From: Pseudoalteromonas aurantia 208
GTDB lineage: Bacteria; Pseudomonadota; Gammaproteobacteria; Enterobacterales; Alteromonadaceae
Direction: 5' to 3'
Assembly (NCBI RefSeq): GCF_014858725.1
Contig: NZ_AQGV01000011.1
Coordinates: 282,582-346,581, forward strand
Length of the DNA: 64,000 bases
Made by a program: the position numbers and the translations under genes
Notes under the pieces: model-generated
Told to the model about the DNA's origin: nothing
Databases searched by the model: none
Seen by the model: the letters and a program-made list of their open reading frames with translations, nothing else
Shown: positions 47,437 to 57,920 of the stretch, in pieces
Position numbering within the stretch: the first letter of the stretch is position 1
Layout: every line of letters starts with the position of its first letter

Positions 47437-49563
47437 GTGCAAGCAATTATTAAAGAATTTCAACTAGGCCAACACACGGTCACAATCGAAACTGGCGCGA
47501 TTGCCCGTCAAGCAGATGGCGCAGTACTAGCAAGCATCGGCGATACTTCAGTACTTGTTACTGTTGTAGGTAAGCGTGACGCACAACCGGGTCAAGACTT
47601 CTTCCCACTCACAGTTAACTACCAAGAGCGTATGTACGCTGCGGGTCGTATCCCAGGTGGTTTCTTGAAGCGTGAAGGTCGTCCAAACGATGGCGAGACA
47701 TTGATTGCGCGTCTTATTGACCGTCCAATTCGTCCTCTTTTCCCGAATGGCTTCGTAAACGAAGTACAGGTTATTGCAACGGTTGTTTCTGTTAACCCTG
47801 AAATCCAACCTGATATGGTTGCGATGATTGGTACTTCAGCCGCTCTTGCTATTTCTGGTATTCCATTCAGTGGCCCAATTGGTGCTGCACGCGTTGGTTA
47901 TATCGATGACCAGTATGTACTAAACCCAACTTTAAAAGAGCTTGAAGAAAGTAAGCTTGATCTTGTTGTTGCTGGTACTGAAAACGCGGTACTTATGGTT
48001 GAGTCTGAAGCAGATGTATTACCAGAAGACGTAATGCTTGGTGCAGTTGTGTATGGTCATGAGCAATCTCAAGCGATCATCACTGCCATCAATGAATTTA
48101 AAGCTGAAGCAGGCAAGCCTACTTGGGATTGGACTGCACCAGAGAAAAACGTTGCAGCATCAGACAAAGTTGCAGCACTCGCAGCTGATAAAGTAGGCGC
48201 AGCTTACTTGATCACAGACAAAGTAGAGCGTAAAACAGCACTAACTGCAGCAAAAGAAGGTGTGGTTGAAGCTCTTACTGCTGAACTAGCTGAAGGCGAA
48301 ACGTTAGATACGCAAGAAGTTGGTAAATTATTTGGTGCATTAGAGAAGAACATCGTACGTAGCCGTATCATTGCTGGCGAGAAGCGTATTGATGGTCGTG
48401 AACCAGATATGGTTCGTGCACTTGACGTAATGACAGGTGTGTTACCACGTACTCACGGCTCTGCTATTTTCACTCGTGGTGAAACTCAGGCGCTAGTTAC
48501 AGCTACTTTAGGTACAGAACGTGATTCACAGTTAATCGACGATTTAACTGGTACACATAAAAACCACTTCATGCTTAACTACAACTTCCCTCCATTCTGT
48601 GTAGGCGAAACTGGTTTTGTTGGTTCACCTAAGCGTCGTGAAATCGGCCACGGTAACCTTGCAAAGCGTGGTATTCAAGCTGTAATGCCAACATTGACAG
48701 ACTTCCCATACTCTATCCGTGTGGTATCTGAAATCACAGAATCAAACGGTTCTTCTTCAATGGCTTCTGTATGTGGTACGTCACTTGCGCTAATGAATGC
48801 AGGTGTACCAATCAAAGCATCTGTTGCGGGTATCGCGATGGGTCTAGTTAAAGAAGAAGAAAACTTTGTTGTTCTTTCTGACATTCTAGGTGACGAAGAT
48901 CACTTAGGTGACATGGACTTTAAAGTAGCCGGTACTGAAGCGGGTATTACTGCATTGCAGATGGATATCAAGATTGAAGGTATCAACAAAGAGATCATGC
49001 AAATTGCACTTAAACAAGCTAAAGCAGCGCGTTTACACATTCTATCAGTGATGGATGAAGCAATTGCAGCACCTTCAGAAGAGCTTTCTGAATTTGCACC
49101 TCGTATTTATACAATGAATATCCCACCGAAGAAAATTGCTGAAGTAATTGGTAAAGGTGGCGCTACGATTCGTCAGTTAACTGAAGAAACGGGCACAACG
49201 ATTGAAATTGAAGACGATGGTACGATTAAAATTGCAGCAACAGATGGCCTAAGTGCAAAAGATGCAATCTCTCGCATTGAAGCGCTTACTGCTGAACTAG
49301 AAGTTGGCACTATCTACAATGGTAAAGTTGTACGTATCGTTGACTTCGGTGCGTTTGTAAACGTATTACCAGGTAAAGATGGCCTAGTTCATATTTCACA
49401 GATCAGCCCTGAGCGAGTTAACAGCGTCGGCGACCACTTAACTGTTGGTCAAGAAGTGAAAGTTAAAGTACTAGAAGTAGATCGTCAAGGTCGCGTACGT
49501 CTGAGCATTAAAGAAGCGTTAGAGCAATCAGCTACGCCAGCGCCAGAAGCGCCTGCTGAGTAA
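47437..49563 (+). CDS. pnp: Polynucleotide phosphorylase
   Basis: 708 aa from GTG 47437 ([15 protein letters not shown]), preceded by TAAGGA; the longer frame from 47365 would include the leader hairpin and is rejected. 3'-5' phosphorolytic exoribonuclease of the degradosome. Two RNase PH domains ([15 protein letters not shown] in the first; [31 protein letters not shown] in the second), KH ([17 protein letters not shown], about 560) and S1 (about 622-690). Confidence 0.98.
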   Translation: MQAIIKEFQLGQHTVTIETGAIARQADGAVLASIGDTSVLVTVVGKRDAQPGQDFFPLTVNYQERMYAAGRIPGGFLKREGRPNDGETLIARLIDRPIRPLFPNGFVNEVQVIATVVSVNPEIQPDMVAMIGTSAALAISGIPFSGPIGAARVGYIDDQYVLNPTLKELEESKLDLVVAGTENAVLMVESEADVLPEDVMLGAVVYGHEQSQAIITAINEFKAEAGKPTWDWTAPEKNVAASDKVAALAADKVGAAYLITDKVERKTALTAAKEGVVEALTAELAEGETLDTQEVGKLFGALEKNIVRSRIIAGEKRIDGREPDMVRALDVMTGVLPRTHGSAIFTRGETQALVTATLGTERDSQLIDDLTGTHKNHFMLNYNFPPFCVGETGFVGSPKRREIGHGNLAKRGIQAVMPTLTDFPYSIRVVSEITESNGSSSMASVCGTSLALMNAGVPIKASVAGIAMGLVKEEENFVVLSDILGDEDHLGDMDFKVAGTEAGITALQMDIKIEGINKEIMQIALKQAKAARLHILSVMDEAIAAPSEELSEFAPRIYTMNIPPKKIAEVIGKGGATIRQLTEETGTTIEIEDDGTIKIAATDGLSAKDAISRIEALTAELEVGTIYNGKVVRIVDFGAFVNVLPGKDGLVHISQISPERVNSVGDHLTVGQEVKVKVLEVDRQGRVRLSIKEALEQSATPAPEAPAE

Positions 49564-49591
49564 TTTTGTGTAAATAAGTTATTTACTATGT

Positions 49592-49619
49592 AAAAGGGGG
49601 CTGATTGGCCCCCTTTTTT
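49592..49619 (+). terminator. pnp terminator
   Basis: AAAAGGGGGC / GCCCCCTTTTTT stem-loop with a TGATTG loop, 28 bp after the pnp stop. Confidence 0.9.
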
Positions 49620-49670
49620 ATGTTCTAATGTTGGTTCACCTATTGTTTTTAGGCTAGCAAAAGGAAGGAT

Positions 49671-50549
49671 ATGAATTTAAAATCCATCATAGTTTTACCC
49701 CTTATATTAGCAGGGCTAACTGGTTGTAACTCGACGCCAGAACAGATTAAAGCATCTATCGTAACAGTTCCTTTCAGTGCGCCTCTACAGACTAACTTTC
49801 GCAATGAAATTAGTGTCGCGCGTTATTCGGAATTATTGCTGGCAACAGATTTACCGACAGAGCAAAGAGCACAGCTTTATTACAATCGAGGTAGACTTTA
49901 CGATGGTCTAGGTTTAAGTACTTTAGCAAGAATTGATTTCAATCGAGCAATAAAGATGAAACCTGACTTAGCCGAAGCTTATAATTTTTTAGGCATTCAT
50001 CACACTTTATTGCAAGAGTATGGAAAAGCATATGAAATGTTTGAGGCAGTTTTAGAGCTTGATGAACGTCATGAATATGCCTATTTAAATCGCGGAATTG
50101 CATTGTACTACGATAACCGTATAGATTTAGCTAGCGATGATTTAAGTGCCTTTTTAGCGCGCTCTCCACAAGATGCATACCGCGTCATGTGGCTGTATTT
50201 GGCACAGTTAAAACACGACCCAATTATTGCTAAAGCGACTTTAAAAGCGAATCAGCAAGCAATTAACGACGCAGAATGGTCATCACAACTTGTTAAATTG
50301 TATTTAGGCGAGCTATCAGAAGAGCAGTTTTTGCAACAAATTAGTGTCGGTGTAAAAAATCAGCAAGAGTATTCGGAACGTCTATGTGAAGCGTATTTTT
50401 ATTTAGCAAAACTGTATCAATTCCAAGGTAATGAGCATATCGCAGCTGACTTTTTTAAATTAGCATTATCAACGAATGTATCTGAGTTTATAGAGTACAA
50501 ATACGCACGTTTAGAATTAGATATTTGGGCCAGTGAAAACGCAAGCTAG
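49671..50549 (+). CDS. nlpI: Lipoprotein NlpI (TPR adaptor)
   Basis: 292 aa, lipobox LAGLTGCN with modified Cys19, then tetratricopeptide repeats (about 60-160, for example YYNRGRLYDGLGLSTLARID and AYNFLGIHHTLLQEYGKAYE). Outer membrane adaptor that scaffolds murein endopeptidases and the Prc protease in E. coli. Same pnp-nlpI order as in enterobacteria. Its 3' end overlaps the next gene by 17 bp. Confidence 0.93.
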   Translation: MNLKSIIVLPLILAGLTGCNSTPEQIKASIVTVPFSAPLQTNFRNEISVARYSELLLATDLPTEQRAQLYYNRGRLYDGLGLSTLARIDFNRAIKMKPDLAEAYNFLGIHHTLLQEYGKAYEMFEAVLELDERHEYAYLNRGIALYYDNRIDLASDDLSAFLARSPQDAYRVMWLYLAQLKHDPIIAKATLKANQQAINDAEWSSQLVKLYLGELSEEQFLQQISVGVKNQQEYSERLCEAYFYLAKLYQFQGNEHIAADFFKLALSTNVSEFIEYKYARLELDIWASENAS

Positions 50550-51666
50550 ACAGATATTTATTGCGATAAGCTGTTTGCTTTTAATGGCCCAAAGTGGCCA
50601 TTATCCTCAGTTAGCAACACCTTATGAACGCTCCAACTTCTTGACCCAGTTTCCAAATGCTTTTTATCAATTAGACAATACGTTTGCGCTTAGGGAGTTG
50701 CCAAATAAAACTATCAATGCATTGTTGGTATTAGAGGTACCTGATATTGGTTTTGAATGGGCCATTAGACATGCCAAAAGGGATGATTTTAAATCAAGTA
50801 AATTGTATTGGCAGCGTTATTTGCAAGAAGTACCTCTATCGCAGTTTTTACGCTTACTTGAAGTGTTAAAAAAAGCTAATAGAGTCAATGAAATGAGTGA
50901 TGTGGCCGTATATCGAGCCTTACCTATATACTATCAAGATTGGCTTGCTCTGCATCGTGGCATATCACCACTGGGGTTAAGTTCTGCACGGTTGTCTGCG
51001 CACAACATCATAAAGCCATCAAGTCAAATTTCTTTTTCAAAGCGATGTATCAATAAAGTTTTGTTACTGACCGATCATCTTTTAGGACTAGAAAAATTGA
51101 ACGGGCTTAGACTGCAATATAATCAAACACCAGAGCCAAGTGCGATGAGCTACTGTTTCAGTGAGCCGATGTACATTGGTAATGTAGCTGAGTGTTCAAC
51201 CAAAAATGAGCAGTTTGCACACTGTAAATTTGAGTTATTAGTTGATGTATTTCCAAGTTTACTGCACCAAGCAGATAAATTGGTTGTTTTGACTCGAAAT
51301 GGATACGCGAATGTGCGTGGTAATATGATGACGTTGAATGGACGCAGTAGTTATGCGGTATTTTTACATGAGTTAATGCACTTTAGTGGCTTTGAAGATG
51401 AATATCCAGTACCGGAAAGTAAAGCTCTTTGGCTATGCGCAGCGCCCGGACAGCATGCTCCAAATTTATATGTTGGTGAAGCGACAAGTGCGCCACGAGG
51501 ATGGCAAAGAAGTAATACATGCAACAAAGGTGGGTTGCAGGCTTTTAAGCCAAGTGATGAGTGGAGCATTATGGAATATCAAAGTAAGCCGCTTTCTGAA
51601 CAATATAGAATATTATGGCAACAGGCGGTTAATGCTGAGTATCAGAAAAAGCGTTCAGCGCGGTAG
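50533..51666 (+). CDS. Exported HExxH metalloprotease, nlpI-linked
   Basis: 377 aa from GTG 50533, overlapping nlpI, so probably coupled. Hydrophobic N-terminus (about 7-20, IFIAISCLLLMAQSG) is likely a signal peptide. The zinc motif HELMH has His279, Glu280 and His283, followed by FSGFEDEYP, which resembles the M64-type H-E-x-x-H...DEY arrangement. Six or more Cys suggest disulfides. The N-terminal 200 residues are unlike anything I recognise. Predicted periplasmic peptidase, possibly partnered with NlpI. Confidence 0.7.
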   Translation: MKTQARQIFIAISCLLLMAQSGHYPQLATPYERSNFLTQFPNAFYQLDNTFALRELPNKTINALLVLEVPDIGFEWAIRHAKRDDFKSSKLYWQRYLQEVPLSQFLRLLEVLKKANRVNEMSDVAVYRALPIYYQDWLALHRGISPLGLSSARLSAHNIIKPSSQISFSKRCINKVLLLTDHLLGLEKLNGLRLQYNQTPEPSAMSYCFSEPMYIGNVAECSTKNEQFAHCKFELLVDVFPSLLHQADKLVVLTRNGYANVRGNMMTLNGRSSYAVFLHELMHFSGFEDEYPVPESKALWLCAAPGQHAPNLYVGEATSAPRGWQRSNTCNKGGLQAFKPSDEWSIMEYQSKPLSEQYRILWQQAVNAEYQKKRSAR

Positions 51667-51929
51667 ATTTAGTTTGACTGTCTTATTTAAATAATCGTAT
51701 GCGGATTTTGTGATATATGAAATATATCTGAATTGTTTGTTAATCTTGGCTAAAATAGAACCAGCTAGAACCTGAAACTATAGACAACTCAAACACTAAT
51801 ACAGTATAACTATGGTTAGTTTTGTGTGGTGAAAATGAACATGAGTTTCTTTTACATCTGACATAAAGCAGCACACTAAATATGGTGTACGGTCGTACTT
51901 AGACGACGTAATAATAAAAGGTTTACTCT

Positions 51930-54722
51930 ATGACTTTGCTTTGGATACCCTTGCTATCCTTATTCGGCAGTATTATTTCTTCATTAACGGGTAAATTAAC
52001 ACGTAATCAATCGACTGGGTTGACCTTGTTAATGCCAGTTATTGCACTTGCGATGACAGTAAACTTGGCTCCGGCTGTGTTTGCGGGTGAAGTGATCCGT
52101 TATAGTGCACAGTGGGTGCCTTTATTGGGGCTTAACCTGTCATTTAGGCTAGATGGACTCGCTCTGTTATTTGTTTTTATGATCTTAGGTATTGGTATAT
52201 TAGTCATTTTTTATGCGCGTTATTATCTGAGCTCTAAAGATTCTATGCCTAAGCTCTATGCATACTTAATGCTCTTTATGACTGCTATGTTAGGCATTGT
52301 TATGTCTAACAATGTATTACAACTGTGGTTGTTTTGGGAGTTAACCAGTATTAGCTCATTTTTGCTGATCAGTTATTGGTGGCATAAATCAGAAGCACGC
52401 AAGGGCGCCCGTATGGCGTTAACTATCACTGGTGGTGGTGGTTTGGCGCTATTGGCAGGTTTACTCTTACTTGGTGATATTGTTGGTAGCTATAATTTAG
52501 ATACCATACTCGCAAGTCGGGCGATTATACAAGAGCACGCTTTATATGAAGTGACGCTTATTCTTGTATTACTTGGTGCTTTCACAAAATCCGCACAGTT
52601 TCCATTTCACTTTTGGTTACCGCATGCGATGGCAGCACCAACACCTGTAAGTGCTTACTTACACTCTGCGACTATGGTAAAAGCGGGCATTTTCTTATTA
52701 GCTAGATTCTACCCGGCATTGGCTGGAACTGAACTTTGGTTTATATTGGTTGGCTTAACGGGTCTTGCTACGCTTTTGTTTGCGGCTTATGTCGCACTTT
52801 TTAAACATGATTTGAAAGGGTTGTTGGCTTACTCCACAATTAGTCATCTAGGATTAATTACTCTGTTGTTTGGTTTAGATACTGAATTGGCGACAGTAGC
52901 GGCCATATTTCACATTATTAACCATGCAACGTTTAAAGCGTCGCTATTTATGGCGACAGGAATAATCGACCACGAAACGGGTACGCGAGATATGCGTAAA
53001 CTCAATGGCATGTGGCGATTTATGCCTTATACGGCCACGTTGGCTATGGTTGCAGCAGCGGCCATGGCGGGTGTACCGTTATTAAATGGTTTCTTGTCAA
53101 AAGAGATGTTCTTTGCTGAGACTTTGCATCAACAGCTACTCGGTTCGATGTCGTGGCTTGTACCTGTACTAGCTACTGTGGCTGCAGCATTTTCTGTTGC
53201 TTACTCAGCCCGCTTTATTCATGACGTGTTCTTTAATGGAGAGCCCGTGAGCTTACCTAAAGAGCCCAGTGAACCACCACGTTATATGCGCATACCTATC
53301 GAGGTGCTAGTTGCGCTTTGTTTAGTCGTCGGCATGTTCCCACATTTTGTGGTTGATGGTATTTTGAAAGCAGCTTCTACAGCGGTGCTTGGTGGTTATG
53401 TGCCAGAGTTTAAAATTGCGATTTGGCATGGTTTTAATTTACCTCTTTTAATGAGTGGTATCGCTGTCTGTGGTGGCTTACTGATCTATACACAGCGTAA
53501 GTATTTGTTCCAATTTCAAGCGTCACTTCCTCCATTAAATGCTAAGAAGGCATTTGATGGTAGCGTTTATGTGATGATTAAATGGTGTCAGCGTAAAATA
53601 AGTGCCATTGAAAATGGCTCTTTACAGCGTTATTTAATGCTAATGTTAATGGTGGTGCTCATTAGTGCTGGTTGGCCTTTATTTGAAATGAGTCAACTTG
53701 TAGGTGGTAAGCAGCCTACCCCAGTGGATGTGCATAATGGCATTGGTGCTGCTCTATTGATGATTGGTGCAATTGGAACGGTAATTTGGCACCGCTCGCG
53801 TATGGTATCATTGTTAATGATATCTGTGGTTGGTTTGATGGTATCTGTGGCGTTTACGCGCTTTTCGGCACCAGACTTAGCACTCACGCAGCTTACTGTA
53901 GAAGTTGTGACGATTATCTTACTAATGCTTGCGCTGTTCTTTTTACCGCAACGCTCACCAAAAGAGTCAAGTTCAATACGGGTATTGCGAGATTTGGGGA
54001 TTGCATCAGCAATCGGGGTTGTTGTTGGTAGTATTTGTTATGCACTCATTACACGCCCACTTGAATCTATATCTGACTTTTTCTTAGCTAATGCAAAGAC
54101 CGGTGGTGGCGGGACCAATGTGGTTAACGTTATATTAGTTGACTTCCGTGGGTTTGATACGCTAGGTGAAATTTGTGTGTTAGGTATTGCTGCACTGGGT
54201 ATTTACAAGTTATTGGTCAACCTTCCGTTATTTATGCCAGGCAGTGATAGTGAAGGTCGACCTTGGGCGAAAGAGCGTTACCCACTATTGTTAGCCAGTA
54301 TTTCGCAGTCACTATTGCCGCTTGCATTACTTGTGTCATTTTATATTTTCCTACGGGGTCATAACTTACCAGGAGGTGGGTTCATTGCTGGTCTAGTAAC
54401 GGCGATTGCGTTTATATTGCAATATATCGCGCACGGCTCTCACTGGATTGCTGAGCGACTCACTATCAATTATCGTAAAATTATTGCTTCAGGTATTGCA
54501 ATAGCGCTATTCACGGGAGTAGGTAGTTGGGTCTTTGGTCGACCATTCATGACAACATGGTTTGAATATTTTGATATTCCATTAATCGGTAAAATTGAGC
54601 TTGCGAGTGCATTGGTGTTTGACTTAGGCGTTTATATTACCGTAGTTGGTGCTACGTTAATGATCCTTGCGAGTTTAGGTAAGCTCACTGCAAGTGCACA
54701 TAAAGATGAGGTGAAAGTCTAA
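51930..54722 (+). CDS. mrpA: Mrp/Mnh antiporter subunit A fused to subunit B
   Basis: 930 aa. First part (about 1-770) is the NuoL-like polytopic subunit A, with [19 protein letters not shown] and the C-terminal MrpA-specific helices ([20 protein letters not shown]); the last 140 residues ([20 protein letters not shown]) are an MnhB domain, so A and B are one protein as in group 2 operons. Multi-subunit Na+(K+)/H+ antiporter in the inner membrane. First of six coupled genes; the 263-bp region before it (51667-51929) shows no clear promoter or other feature. Confidence 0.95.
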   Translation: MTLLWIPLLSLFGSIISSLTGKLTRNQSTGLTLLMPVIALAMTVNLAPAVFAGEVIRYSAQWVPLLGLNLSFRLDGLALLFVFMILGIGILVIFYARYYLSSKDSMPKLYAYLMLFMTAMLGIVMSNNVLQLWLFWELTSISSFLLISYWWHKSEARKGARMALTITGGGGLALLAGLLLLGDIVGSYNLDTILASRAIIQEHALYEVTLILVLLGAFTKSAQFPFHFWLPHAMAAPTPVSAYLHSATMVKAGIFLLARFYPALAGTELWFILVGLTGLATLLFAAYVALFKHDLKGLLAYSTISHLGLITLLFGLDTELATVAAIFHIINHATFKASLFMATGIIDHETGTRDMRKLNGMWRFMPYTATLAMVAAAAMAGVPLLNGFLSKEMFFAETLHQQLLGSMSWLVPVLATVAAAFSVAYSARFIHDVFFNGEPVSLPKEPSEPPRYMRIPIEVLVALCLVVGMFPHFVVDGILKAASTAVLGGYVPEFKIAIWHGFNLPLLMSGIAVCGGLLIYTQRKYLFQFQASLPPLNAKKAFDGSVYVMIKWCQRKISAIENGSLQRYLMLMLMVVLISAGWPLFEMSQLVGGKQPTPVDVHNGIGAALLMIGAIGTVIWHRSRMVSLLMISVVGLMVSVAFTRFSAPDLALTQLTVEVVTIILLMLALFFLPQRSPKESSSIRVLRDLGIASAIGVVVGSICYALITRPLESISDFFLANAKTGGGGTNVVNVILVDFRGFDTLGEICVLGIAALGIYKLLVNLPLFMPGSDSEGRPWAKERYPLLLASISQSLLPLALLVSFYIFLRGHNLPGGGFIAGLVTAIAFILQYIAHGSHWIAERLTINYRKIIASGIAIALFTGVGSWVFGRPFMTTWFEYFDIPLIGKIELASALVFDLGVYITVVGATLMILASLGKLTASAHKDEVKV

Positions 54723-55069
54723 TGGAATTATTATATGCATCTTGCGTGGGTTTATTAGTTGCGTGCGGCGTGTTTTTGATTTTGCGCTCACGAACATTTC
54801 CCGTTGTACTTGGACTGACCATGCTGTCATACGCCGTAAATTTATTTTTGTTTTCATCAGGAAGGTTAAGTTTAAACCAAGCCGCAGTATTAGGATATAG
54901 CAGTGATTATGCCGATCCATTACCACAAGCTCTGGTTTTAACGGCGATTGTGATTGGCTTTGCGATGACCGCGTTTGTCGTTATTTTAGCAATTCGAGGC
55001 CGGGCAGATTTAGGAAATGACCACGTGAATGGTCAGGTACCAGAGAAAGATAAAAAGGGCAAAGCATGA
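54722..55069 (+). CDS. mrpC: Mrp/Mnh antiporter subunit C
   Basis: 115 aa, NuoK-like, three membrane helices (LLYASCVGLLVACGVFLIL; FPVVLGLTMLSYAVNLFLF; ALVLTAIVIGFAMTAFVVIL). Overlaps mrpA by one base (TAATG) and mrpD by 4 bases. Essential small subunit of the antiporter. Confidence 0.94.
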   Translation: MELLYASCVGLLVACGVFLILRSRTFPVVLGLTMLSYAVNLFLFSSGRLSLNQAAVLGYSSDYADPLPQALVLTAIVIGFAMTAFVVILAIRGRADLGNDHVNGQVPEKDKKGKA

Positions 55070-56583
55070 TCCAGCATTTGACATCTTTACCTGTTTTACT
55101 GCCTATGTTGGCAGGGGTTATTTTATTAATGCCACCGTGTGGTAAAAATGTAGCAATTAGACGAGTTGCGTCCGTTGTGATGGGGGTCATTACCTCACTC
55201 GTATCGATTCTTTTGCTGCTCCAAGTTCAACAACAGGGCACCGCGGTTTATGCTATCGGTGATTGGTCGGCTCCTTTTGGTATTGTTTTGGTTGCAGATC
55301 CCTTGTCGACATTACTCGTATGTTTAACCAGTATTCTCTGTACTGTATGTGCTTTATATGCGAGTGCTGGTGATGATGAAAATGGCAGCTTCTTTCATCC
55401 ACTTTTACATTTTTTAATGCTCGGAGTGAATGGTGCCTTCTTAACGGGAGATGCTTTCAATTTATTTGTATTTTTTGAAGTGTTACTTATTGCATCATAC
55501 TCACTGCTAATGCATGGAGGAGACAAGAGAAATACCCGAGCAGCCTTACAATATGTAATTATGAACTTAGTTGGTTCAGCGGTATTTCTTATTGCATTAG
55601 GTGTACTGTATGGCGTGTTGGGTACGCTTAACATGGCAGATATGGCGCAAAAAGTCACATTTTTAGAAGGTGATGATGTTTATCTTGCAAAGATTGGTGG
55701 CTTATTGTTACTGGTTGTTTTTGCGTTAAAAGGGGCGCTTTTGCCGCTACACTTGTGGCTACCAAACACTTATGCTACCGCTATGCCTGTTGTTGCCGCT
55801 TTATTTGCGATTATGACTAAAGTAGGTGTGTACTCTATGATGCGGGTATACACGCTGATTTTTGGAGATGAGGCGGGTGAGTTAAGCCATATGGCACAAA
55901 ATTGGTTATGGTGGTTGGCGTTAGCGACTATTGCCATGGGAGCTATAGGTGTACTGGCAAGTCAGGATTTGCGTAAGTTGGTTGCCAATTTAGTCATTGT
56001 ATCTGTTGGAACACTTGTTGCGTTAGTTGCAGTTCAAACGGTCGAAGCCAGTGCTGCTGCGATATATTATTTAGTTCATTCCACATTGGTCACTGCAGCC
56101 TTGTTTATATTAGCAGATCTTATCGGTCGACAACGTGGTAAAGTGGCCGATAGGATCACGGTAGGCAGGCCCGTCACACAACCAATCCTTCTTGGGTTTG
56201 GTTTTGTTGTTGCAGCGGTTGCTGCGATTGGTATGCCACCGATGTCTGGTTTTATTGCAAAGATTTGGTTACTGAAAGCGACGTTTGATAGTGAATATGG
56301 CATGGTGTTTTGGCCGTTGTACTTATTGGCTAGCTTAGCTTTATTAGTCGGGATCTCAAAAGCCGGTAGTACTGTTTTTTGGCATCATAAAGGCAATACA
56401 AATGATAGCCACGAGCAGGTGAGAGTCCACCCTGCACAATTAGTTGCGTTGATTATTTTGCTTTCAAGTGCGCCACTCATGGCATTGTTTGCAGGCCCTG
56501 CAAGTGAGTATGCGTTAAATGCAGCGACAGCATTACATGATTTTCGAGGCACAATATCAACTATATTAGAAGGAGGTCAGTAA
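55066..56583 (+). CDS. mrpD: Mrp/Mnh antiporter subunit D
   Basis: 505 aa, NuoM/N-like polytopic subunit with about 14 helices. Contains the conserved VFALKGALLPLHLWLPNTY segment, where the Lys and His are proton-path residues, and GMPPMSGFIAKIWLL. Start overlaps the mrpC stop (ATGA). Confidence 0.95.
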   Translation: MIQHLTSLPVLLPMLAGVILLMPPCGKNVAIRRVASVVMGVITSLVSILLLLQVQQQGTAVYAIGDWSAPFGIVLVADPLSTLLVCLTSILCTVCALYASAGDDENGSFFHPLLHFLMLGVNGAFLTGDAFNLFVFFEVLLIASYSLLMHGGDKRNTRAALQYVIMNLVGSAVFLIALGVLYGVLGTLNMADMAQKVTFLEGDDVYLAKIGGLLLLVVFALKGALLPLHLWLPNTYATAMPVVAALFAIMTKVGVYSMMRVYTLIFGDEAGELSHMAQNWLWWLALATIAMGAIGVLASQDLRKLVANLVIVSVGTLVALVAVQTVEASAAAIYYLVHSTLVTAALFILADLIGRQRGKVADRITVGRPVTQPILLGFGFVVAAVAAIGMPPMSGFIAKIWLLKATFDSEYGMVFWPLYLLASLALLVGISKAGSTVFWHHKGNTNDSHEQVRVHPAQLVALIILLSSAPLMALFAGPASEYALNAATALHDFRGTISTILEGGQ

Positions 56584-57120
56584 ATGCGTTTAGAAGCTCG
56601 TTTTAGTTGGCTACCGACCCCGTTTCGTAGTTTATTGCTATTTGTTGTATGGCTGCTTCTTAACAATACATTGTCACTTGGGCATATTGTATTAGGTACC
56701 ATACTCGCCATTTTGATTCCATTGGCAACATACCCATTTAGAACACCTCAACCGCTTATTGTGAAGCCAGGCTTAGCTGTGCGTCATTTGTTATTGGTGC
56801 TCTATGATATCATTACCGCCAATGTACAAGTTGCTATCTTAATTCTTGGGCCGACAAAAAAACTCAATCCAGGTTTTGTTAAGGTGCCGTTAGATTTAAC
56901 GCATAGTATGCCGATTACCATTTTGGCGAGTACGGTATCTCTCACGCCAGGGACAGTCAGTGCCGAAGTGTATCCTTGGTTAGAGTCTTTACCTGAAGGC
57001 GAAGACCCAAGCGAACGGTACTTATTGATCCATGTATTGAATTTACAAGATGAACAGGCTTTGATACAGACAGTTAAGCAGCGATATGAAGCGCCGTTGA
57101 AGGAGATATTCGAATGCTAG
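56584..57120 (+). CDS. mrpE: Mrp/Mnh antiporter subunit E
   Basis: 178 aa. N-terminal membrane helices (LLLFVVWLLLNNTLSLGHIV and ILIPLATYP region) then a soluble part with NPGFVKVPLDLT and LASTVSLTPGTVSAEV, typical of MnhE. Directly abuts mrpD and overlaps mrpF by 7 bases. Confidence 0.94.
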   Translation: MRLEARFSWLPTPFRSLLLFVVWLLLNNTLSLGHIVLGTILAILIPLATYPFRTPQPLIVKPGLAVRHLLLVLYDIITANVQVAILILGPTKKLNPGFVKVPLDLTHSMPITILASTVSLTPGTVSAEVYPWLESLPEGEDPSERYLLIHVLNLQDEQALIQTVKQRYEAPLKEIFEC

Positions 57121-57383
57121 AAACGGTAATTTTGATAGTTTTTGCCATGATAGGTATCTCACTGTTACTAAACCTATGGCGTTTGGTTGTAGGGCCCTCA
57201 GTACCAGATAGAATTTTGGCATTGGATACGATGTATATTAATAGTATTGCATTAATTATTTTATATGGAATGAGTATGGGCACAGCTTTGTATTTCGAGG
57301 CGGCATTACTTATTGCGATGCTGGGTTTTGTTAGCACCGTGGCTGTATGTAAGTATTTACTACGTGGCGATATAATAGAATAG
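57114..57383 (+). CDS. mrpF: Mrp/Mnh antiporter subunit F
   Basis: 89 aa, three membrane helices; the RLVVGPSVPDRILALDTM motif between helix 1 and 2 is diagnostic of MnhF. Overlaps mrpE and is 9 bp before mrpG. Confidence 0.94.
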   Translation: MLETVILIVFAMIGISLLLNLWRLVVGPSVPDRILALDTMYINSIALIILYGMSMGTALYFEAALLIAMLGFVSTVAVCKYLLRGDIIE

Positions 57384-57392
57384 GGGGCAGTT

Positions 57393-57725
57393 ATGGCTGA
57401 GTATATTATTTCAATATTGCTTTTGATTGGTGGGTGTTTTGTTTTGGTCGGTTCAATTGGGCTAGTTAAAATGCCTGATTTTTTTATGCGTTTGCATGGG
57501 CCAACAAAAGCCACTACTTTGGGAATGGCCAGTCTGCTAACCGCGGCAATGGTTTTTTTTAGTACCACAGGGGAAAGTTTGAGTTTAAAAGAAATACTGA
57601 TTTCTATATTTCTTTTACTTACAGCTCCAATCAGCGGGTATATGTTAATTAAATCTGCAATTCATCATAAACTTGAAAGTATTAAACGCACATCAGGAAA
57701 AGACAATATCGAAGATGACGTTTAG
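57393..57725 (+). CDS. mrpG: Mrp/Mnh antiporter subunit G
   Basis: 110 aa, three helices; LVGSIGLVKMPDFFMRLHGP and KATTLGMASLLTAA are MnhG signatures. Last gene of the operon; GGGGGCAG ribosome binding site. Acidic, probably cytoplasmic tail. Confidence 0.94.
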   Translation: MAEYIISILLLIGGCFVLVGSIGLVKMPDFFMRLHGPTKATTLGMASLLTAAMVFFSTTGESLSLKEILISIFLLLTAPISGYMLIKSAIHHKLESIKRTSGKDNIEDDV

Positions 57726-57754
57726 GTCACTAGTTATCGAAAAATGAAATAAAG

Positions 57755-57785
57755 CGAGGCTGATTTGATTGGTCTCGTTTTTTTA
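57755..57785 (+). terminator. Terminator of the mrp operon
   Basis: CGAGGC / GTCTCG stem with one G:T pair and a loop of about 11 bases, followed by T8, 30 bp after mrpG. Confidence 0.7.
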
Positions 57786-57920
57786 TTTAATGAGTATGAA
57801 TTTTTACATTTTGTATACTAAGTTGAAAATGCGGATAATTTTTTATTTAACCCCTTGTCATTGCTGAAATAATTAATTAACTTCAATGGGAGGGTTAAAC
57901 AAGTCATATTAAGGTTAGCT

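Noticed and set aside
51720..51775. Promoter for the mrp operon near TTGTTA...TAAAAT
   Set aside because: Spacing of the best hexamers is 12-13 bp or poor; not strong enough to report as a feature.
57830..57842. GCGGATAA-like box upstream of the chemoreceptor as a sigma-28 promoter
   Set aside because: The -35 half (TAAG) is only 8 bp away, far from the normal spacing; no usable FliA promoter.
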